DNA from: Neolewinella litorea
GTDB taxonomy: Bacteria > Bacteroidota > Bacteroidia > Chitinophagales > Saprospiraceae
Assembly (NCBI RefSeq): GCF_004803465.1
Contig: NZ_SRSF01000001.1
Span: 310,501-374,500, forward strand
DNA: 64,000 nt
Reading direction: 5' to 3'
Shown here: positions 59,578-64,000 of the stretch, piece after piece
How the letters are laid out: each line of letters begins with the position of its first letter
Numbering within the stretch: the stretch's first letter is position 1
The notes under the pieces: model-generated
What the model saw: the letters and a program-made list of their open reading frames with translations, nothing else
Databases searched by the model: none
What the model was told of the DNA's origin: nothing
Position numbers and translations under genes: made by a program

Positions 59578-60429
59578 ATGTCACTGCGCTACGCCTACAA
59601 TACCAACGGTTGTGCCCACCACCGACTCCCGGATGCCCTGCGGCTTATTGCGGCTGCGGGTTACGATGGCGTGGCGCTTACCCTGGACTGGCAGCACCTC
59701 GACCCGTTGGCTCAGGACTGGCGCGCCAAGACTGAGGGCGTCAGGGGGTGGCTGGAAGAATTGGGGCTCGACTGCGTAATCGAGACCGGCGCGCGCTACC
59801 TGCTGGACCCTACGGAAAAGCACGAACCCACTCTCATTAACCCCTCCGCGGGGGGCCGGGCGAGGCGGGTGGAATTTCTTAAGCGGGCGGTCGACATCGG
59901 AAAGATCCTCGGGGCGGAAACCGTCTCGTTCTGGGCGGGCGTCCGGCAGCCTTCCGTATCCCCCGAAGACGCGATGGCGTACCTGGTCGACGGCGTCGTA
60001 CGGGTTACTGAATACGCCGTGGAGCAGGGGATGAGCATCAGTCTGGAACCGGAACCCGGCATGCTCATTGAAACCAATGCGGACTATCAAAAACTCCTGG
60101 CGGCCAATCCCCGCCTGGAATGCGACCTGTCACTGGCACTCGACCTAGGACACGTCTGGGTCACCGGGGAAGAACCCCCCGCCCGGGCGGTGGAGCGGTT
60201 CGCCGACCGCCTGGGTACCGTCTCGATCGAGGGCATGAACCGGGGTGTGCACCTGCACCTGCCACCCGATGAGGGCGACATGGACCTCAGCCCCCTGCTA
60301 CGGGCGTTACGCGACATTGACTTTCGGCGCCTCGTATGTCTGGAACTAAGTAGGGAGAGTCCGCGCGCCCACCGCGCCATCCCCGACGGGCTGGCCTTCC
60401 TGAAGCAGCTGGAAGCCCAACTGGTCTAA
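59578..60429 (+). CDS. Sugar phosphate isomerase/epimerase-fold (AP endonuclease 2 family) protein
   Basis: 283 residues, TIM barrel. Begins RYAYNTNGCAHHRLPDALRL, then GYDGVALTLDWQHLDP. Metal-site acids appear in ISLEPEPGMLIE (Glu near 157), LALDLGHVW (Asp, His near 189-192) and VCLELSRESP (Glu). Homologues next to inositol-phosphate synthase are known to me from planctomycete-type gene sets. It probably acts on inositol or sugar phosphate, by position. It lies 27 bases after the synthase and 32 bases before pabB. Confidence 0.85.
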   Translation: MSLRYAYNTNGCAHHRLPDALRLIAAAGYDGVALTLDWQHLDPLAQDWRAKTEGVRGWLEELGLDCVIETGARYLLDPTEKHEPTLINPSAGGRARRVEFLKRAVDIGKILGAETVSFWAGVRQPSVSPEDAMAYLVDGVVRVTEYAVEQGMSISLEPEPGMLIETNADYQKLLAANPRLECDLSLALDLGHVWVTGEEPPARAVERFADRLGTVSIEGMNRGVHLHLPPDEGDMDLSPLLRALRDIDFRRLVCLELSRESPRAHRAIPDGLAFLKQLEAQLV

Positions 60430-60461
60430 CTTTTTGCCGACTGCCGCGTCTATTCCAGACC

Positions 60462-61451
60462 ATGCCGGACACAATTTCTCCCCAGCTCCGATCTTGGGCC
60501 GAACGCCTGAACGGTTTCGGTCGCCTGGGGCAGCCCTGCTTCTTCCTGGTGGATTTCGAATTGGAGCGACCCCAACTCTGGAGCCTGGATGAGCTGGGGC
60601 CGGCGGGGGTGCGGTTCAGCTTTCCGGCTCATGCAGACCACCGGATCACCTCCGCGGAACCTCCGCCACTGGTGCCCCGCCACATCAGTCCCCGGCGTTA
60701 CGAACAAGCGTTTTCGATCGTCCGCGCGGGAATCCAGCGGGGCGACAGCTTCCTCGTCAACCTCACCTTTCCGACGCCCGTCGCGTATGCCGGCAGCCTG
60801 ACCTCACTTTTTGAGCACAGCCAGGCGAAGTACCGCATTTTGTACCCCGGTAACTTTGTCTGCTTCAGTCCGGAAACTTTCGTTACCGTCGACGCCCGTG
60901 GCTACATTGAAACCCGGCCCATGAAGGGTACGGCACCCAACACCCCGGCCGGCCGCGCCTACCTCCTCGGCAGCCAGAAGGAAGTGGCGGAACACGCCAC
61001 CATCGTCGACCTGATGCGCAATGACCTAAGCCGCATCGCCCGGCAGGTCAATGTGACGGAGTACCGCTACCTGCGACCCATCGAATCGGGTGGGGGAGGG
61101 CTGTTGCAGACGAGCACGCGACTGGGCGGGCAGCTGCCCGGCGACTGGAGGAGCCGGCTGGGCGATTTGCTGATCGAATTGCTGCCGGCCGGCTCGGTCA
61201 GCGGAGCCCCGAAATCCGCTACGCTCGATCTGATCCGCCGCGCCGAGATCGACCGCCGCGGGTACTACTGCGGCATTGGGGGCTACTATGATGGTAATAC
61301 CCTGGACAGTTGCGTCATCATCCGCTACGTGGAGCAAGTCGGGGGTGCCTTTAACTTCCGGTCGGGTGGGGGAGTGACCGCCCGCAGCACTCCCACCGAA
61401 GAATACGCCGAACTGCGCGCGAAGATCCGCGTCCCCCGACGGGAAAAGTAG
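60462..61451 (+). CDS. pabB: Aminodeoxychorismate synthase component I
   Basis: 329 residues, the short chorismate-binding form. Makes 4-amino-4-deoxychorismate for folate. Motifs: ETRPMKGTAPN with the conserved Lys (near 158), VDLMRNDLSRIA, LLPAGSVSGAPKSATLDLI and RGYYCGIGGYYDG. It has no glutaminase domain; PabA must come from elsewhere. A lyase follows in the next gene, giving the usual PabB-PabC order. Confidence 0.93.
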   Translation: MPDTISPQLRSWAERLNGFGRLGQPCFFLVDFELERPQLWSLDELGPAGVRFSFPAHADHRITSAEPPPLVPRHISPRRYEQAFSIVRAGIQRGDSFLVNLTFPTPVAYAGSLTSLFEHSQAKYRILYPGNFVCFSPETFVTVDARGYIETRPMKGTAPNTPAGRAYLLGSQKEVAEHATIVDLMRNDLSRIARQVNVTEYRYLRPIESGGGGLLQTSTRLGGQLPGDWRSRLGDLLIELLPAGSVSGAPKSATLDLIRRAEIDRRGYYCGIGGYYDGNTLDSCVIIRYVEQVGGAFNFRSGGGVTARSTPTEEYAELRAKIRVPRREK

Positions 61452-61473
61452 CGGCCCGTATATTCGCGGCCCC

Positions 61474-62091
61474 ATGAAAAAACCAAGCGCGCCTCTCCTC
61501 CTCGAAAGTATCCGGCTGGTCGATGGGCAAGCACCGTTATTGCACCGACACCAAGAACGGGTGGATCGGTCGCGTCACCATTACTACGGTAAGGGGCCCA
61601 GCCTTAAGCTGGCGGAAGTTCTGGAGACACTGGACCTGCCCAGCAGTGGTACGTTCAAACTGCGCTTGCTCTATGGTGCCCGCGTGGAAAAGTGGGAAGT
61701 GTTACCGTACAGCGTCCGTGAGGTGACCTCCCTGCGGGTGGTGGCCGCCGACGATTTGCGGTACGGCCGCAAGTACGCCGACCGCAGCGGAATCGACAAA
61801 CTGTTCAACCAGCGACAGGACAGCGACGACATTCTAATGGTGCAGCGCGAGCACCTTACCGACAGCAGCTACGCCAACCTCGCCCTCTACGACGGCAGCA
61901 AGTGGTATACCCCCGCCTGGCCCCTGCTGCGCGGTACCCGCCGCGCCCAGTTGATCGACGAGGGAATCCTGCAGCCGACCATAATTCGTTTGCGCGACCT
62001 CTTCCATTTTGAGCAGGTGAGACTGATCAACGCGATGATGGATTGGACGGAAGGCCCTACCATACCCATTTCCCGCATTGCGGGCGTCTAG
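61474..62091 (+). CDS. pabC: Aminotransferase class IV, aminodeoxychorismate lyase (PabC) type
   Basis: 205 residues, shorter than E. coli PabC (269) but typical of a compact Bacteroidota form. Seen are LHRHQERVDRSR at the start, DKLFNQRQDSDDILMVQ with the likely PLP lysine (near residue 110), DSSYANLALYDGSKWYTP and LLRGTRRAQLID. Converts aminodeoxychorismate to 4-aminobenzoate and pyruvate. Position behind pabB supports this. Its TAG stop shares the palindrome CTAG with the stop of the convergent START gene. Confidence 0.88.
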   Translation: MKKPSAPLLLESIRLVDGQAPLLHRHQERVDRSRHHYYGKGPSLKLAEVLETLDLPSSGTFKLRLLYGARVEKWEVLPYSVREVTSLRVVAADDLRYGRKYADRSGIDKLFNQRQDSDDILMVQREHLTDSSYANLALYDGSKWYTPAWPLLRGTRRAQLIDEGILQPTIIRLRDLFHFEQVRLINAMMDWTEGPTIPISRIAGV

Positions 62092-62696
62092 GGCCTGGTT
62101 TCCAGCCGGTCGCGCAGGTTAGCCACGGTCTTGGCCGGCCCGTTGGTAAGGATCTCGCGGCGTAGCCACGATGGCAGGCCGGCTCCGGCGTTGGTGCGTA
62201 CCGTACACTGCAATTCCACCTCGCCCCGTTCGAGCGGACTGATTACCCACTCACCGGAATAAACCTCCAGGCGGTCGCGACCCTCCGTCGGAGGAACCGC
62301 TCCTGGTTCTGCCCTTATGGTGCGCGTCAGTACGGACCGCGGCCCCATGGTCTGCCGCACCCGCGCCACTACTTCCTTGTCGCGAAAGGGAAAGGGCAGG
62401 TCGATGCCGGAAACGTACACAAAGTTGTTTGGGGTGCCGCCGGGAATGATATAGGCGTCGTCACAGCGATGTACCCATTCCGGGTAGTTTTCCGCATCAT
62501 CCAGGATGGCTCGAACCCGCTGCATTCCGGCGGTGGCCCGCGTAACGACCCGGACCGACATTTCTTCGTTCGCTTCGTCGCGGACGTACACGCTCACCCC
62601 GCCGGACTCCGTCTGCAGTTCAAAGCCGTCCGAGGTTTGGGCGCGGACGCAGGTGCAAAGCAGCAGCAGGGGAAAAGCAAGGAGCAGTGGATACAT
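62088..62696 (-). CDS. Exported START/Bet v1-fold lipid-binding protein
   Basis: 202 residues from ATG 62696; signal peptide YPLLLAFPLLLLCTCVRAQ is cut near residue 20. The rest shows the START pattern: DGFELQTESGGVSVYVRD, VRAILDDAENYPEWVHRCDDA, FPFRDKEVVARVRQTMG and a C-terminal helix PSWLRREILTNGPAKTVANL. START domains bind lipids or hydrophobic ligands in a cavity; the ligand is unknown. The 3' end meets pabC in a 4-base overlap. Its upstream gap (62697-62853) is AT-rich and shared with the divergent DUF1080 gene. Confidence 0.88.
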   Translation of the reverse strand: MYPLLLAFPLLLLCTCVRAQTSDGFELQTESGGVSVYVRDEANEEMSVRVVTRATAGMQRVRAILDDAENYPEWVHRCDDAYIIPGGTPNNFVYVSGIDLPFPFRDKEVVARVRQTMGPRSVLTRTIRAEPGAVPPTEGRDRLEVYSGEWVISPLERGEVELQCTVRTNAGAGLPSWLRREILTNGPAKTVANLRDRLETRP

Positions 62697-62853
62697 AAAC
62701 GGAGCTTCAGTTGGCCGGTCGTAAAACGCCGGGAGAAAAAGTTGCAATCGGTTTATAACACCCGATGCGTATCAAATATTTTATATCTTGTCGAGTAGAC
62801 AACATTAACCAAGCGTGGATGGCCCGATGCCTTCCCGATTATAACATTTCGAC

Positions 62854-64000
62854 ATGCAAAAACGGCAGTACGCTGTATTCCTGTTTTCCTGTTTCCTTCT
62901 ACCGTTGGCCGCGCAGGATGGCTTTGTATCCCTGACTAACGGCAAGGATCTGAGCAACTGGGAGTCCTACGGAGGGAAAGCACCCTATTCCATCGAAGGG
63001 AACACCATCACGGGCACCGCCGTGGTCAACACGCCCAACACCTTCTTGTGTACCGACCGCCCCTATGGTGATTTCGTGCTGGAGCTGGAGTTCAAAGATG
63101 AGGCGCCGCTGAATAGCGGGGTCATGGCGCGGGGGCAGTGGCGGCAGCAGGACGACCTGCGGCGTATATACGGTTACCAGGTTGAAATTGACCCCAGTGC
63201 CCGTGGGTACACCGGCGGCATATACGACGAGGCCCGGCGCGGTTGGATTTACCCCGTCCACTATAACGACCCGGCGCGCTCGGCCTACAAGCAGGGCGAA
63301 TGGAACAGTATGCGCGTGGAGGCCATCGGCAATAACCTGCGCACCTTCATCAACGGGCAGTCGGTGGCCAATCTGGTCGACGATACGGACGCCTCCGGTT
63401 TGATTTGTCTGCAAGTCCACTCCGTGGCCGACGAACTGGCCGGGAAGCAGGTACAGTGGCGCAACATCCGGGTGAAAGACAACGCTACGCCCGACGACCA
63501 CCTCGAAGCCGTGCTGGCTCCCCAGGAAAACATGCTCGTCAATACCTTGACGGAAGAAGAAAAACGGAAGGGCTGGCGCCTGCTCTTCGACGGCACGTCC
63601 ACCGACGGGTGGCGGGGTGCCAAACTCGACCAATTTCCCGCCAGCGGATGGGAAGTGGTAGACGGCGAATTGCGCGTACTGGCCGGTAACGGCGGCGAGA
63701 GCACCAATGGCGGCGACATCGTCACCGAAGATAACTTCAGCGACTTCGAACTCGTCTTCGAATTCAAGCCCACCGAAGGGGCCAACAGCGGCGTCAAATA
63801 CTTCGTGGATCCCGAACTGAACAAGGGTCGTGGTTCCGCCATCGGCCTCGAATACCAAATCCTGGACGATGAGCGTCATCCCGACGCCAAGGCCGGAGTG
63901 ATGGGCAACCGTACCATGGCCTCCCTTTACGACCTGATTCCGGCCAACCCCATCGACGTCAACCGCCGCAAGGACTACAACATCAACGACTGGAACCGCG
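62854..64000 (+). CDS. Secreted protein with two DUF1080 (3-keto-disaccharide hydrolase) domains, cut by window edge
   Basis: At least 382 residues are visible from ATG 62854; the 3' end lies beyond the window. A signal peptide (VFLFSCFLLPLAAQ, cut near 21) is followed by two tandem concanavalin-like domains. The first runs from about 22 to 205 (FVSLTNGKDLSNWESYGG, GVMARGQ, YGYQVEIDPS, WNSMRVEA), the second from about 232 (RLLFDGTSTDGWRGAK, GANSGVKYFV, IGLEYQILDDE). DUF1080 domains act on 3-keto sugars or serve as carbohydrate-binding parts, and are common in Bacteroidota and Planctomycetes. Double-domain forms are known. Confidence 0.92.
   Translation, partial: MQKRQYAVFLFSCFLLPLAAQDGFVSLTNGKDLSNWESYGGKAPYSIEGNTITGTAVVNTPNTFLCTDRPYGDFVLELEFKDEAPLNSGVMARGQWRQQDDLRRIYGYQVEIDPSARGYTGGIYDEARRGWIYPVHYNDPARSAYKQGEWNSMRVEAIGNNLRTFINGQSVANLVDDTDASGLICLQVHSVADELAGKQVQWRNIRVKDNATPDDHLEAVLAPQENMLVNTLTEEEKRKGWRLLFDGTSTDGWRGAKLDQFPASGWEVVDGELRVLAGNGGESTNGGDIVTEDNFSDFELVFEFKPTEGANSGVKYFVDPELNKGRGSAIGLEYQILDDERHPDAKAGVMGNRTMASLYDLIPANPIDVNRRKDYNINDWNR

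Noticed and set aside
1-64000. CRISPR arrays, insertion sequences, integrases, phage genes, tRNA and rRNA genes
   Set aside because: I looked for regular direct repeats, transposase or integrase motifs, and tRNA or rRNA signatures, and found none; gene packing looks like stable core chromosome.

Overview
The window looks like a chromosomal piece of a high-GC member of the Bacteroidota, most likely of the Saprospiria/Lewinella type. The evidence is a PorT secretion component directly behind ubiE, a GldG gliding-motility protein, a type IX C-terminal sorting domain, and -7 promoter elements of the Bacteroidota form TAnnTTTG. In this genome the element often reads TACCTTYG. Many starts are TTG or GTG, and several mRNAs appear to start at or next to the start codon. 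I see no rRNA, tRNA, insertion sequence, prophage or CRISPR array. About 60 protein genes are packed tightly, and most adjacent co-directional genes overlap or lie within 30 bases.

Layout. 1-3413 (minus): DnaQ-type exonuclease (cut by the edge), a cNMP/CBS/DUF294 regulator and a MacB-type permease. 3498-5770 (plus): lipA and a homologue of vitamin K-dependent gamma-carboxylase. 5760-8257 (minus): DUF1761, a four-unit helix-hairpin-helix protein and cysM. 8408-10072: recN. 10088-11874 (minus): two methyltransferases resembling the plant tocopherol enzymes VTE3 and VTE4. 12004-18779 (plus): ppk1, ACP phosphodiesterase, a stand-alone HsdR_N nuclease domain, a fused peptide ABC ATPase, a barrel protein, and a geranylgeranyl reductase coupled to a ferredoxin. 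18724-23842 (minus): threonine aldolase, a lysine/alanine-dehydrogenase-type oxidoreductase, PAP2, LptF/G and a small membrane protein. 23931-25999 (plus): lysA and MOSC. 26009-34200 (minus): TPR lipoprotein, tandem DUF4331 proteins, cutC, aspartylglucosaminidase, agmatine deiminase. 34235-36784 (plus): a formylglycine-generating-enzyme lipoprotein and a radical SAM protein. The roughly 500-base gap between these two appears to encode an unannotated small RNA on the minus strand. 36893-41010 (minus): TPR protein and gyrA. 41218-42650 (plus): ubiE and porT. 42657-49952 (minus): tpiA, bioB, a GT22-type mannosyltransferase, a zinc phospholipase C/nuclease, DUF4340 and gldG. 50054-53151 (plus): hydrolase, vanadium haloperoxidase-type lipoprotein, small membrane protein, dgkA. 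53165-54961 (minus): ChaN-like and SDR. 55026-62091 (plus): WbqC, a dynamin-like GTPase, rluE, PspC, inositol-phosphate synthase, a TIM-barrel epimerase, pabB and pabC. 62088-62696 (minus): START-domain protein. 62854 to the end (plus): a double DUF1080 protein, cut by the edge.

How it fits together. Most genes are housekeeping (lipoate, cysteine, lysine, biotin, folate, menaquinone, polyphosphate, LPS transport, DNA gyrase). The less ordinary content is an isoprenoid-quinone theme: the VTE3/VTE4-like pair, a ferredoxin-coupled prenyl reductase, ubiE, and a gamma-carboxylase homologue whose relatives use reduced vitamin K. Others are the candidate pseudoknotted small RNA at about 35019-35157, the inositol-phosphate synthase/epimerase pair next to folate genes, and the DUF4331 duplication in which only one copy carries a type IX sorting domain.
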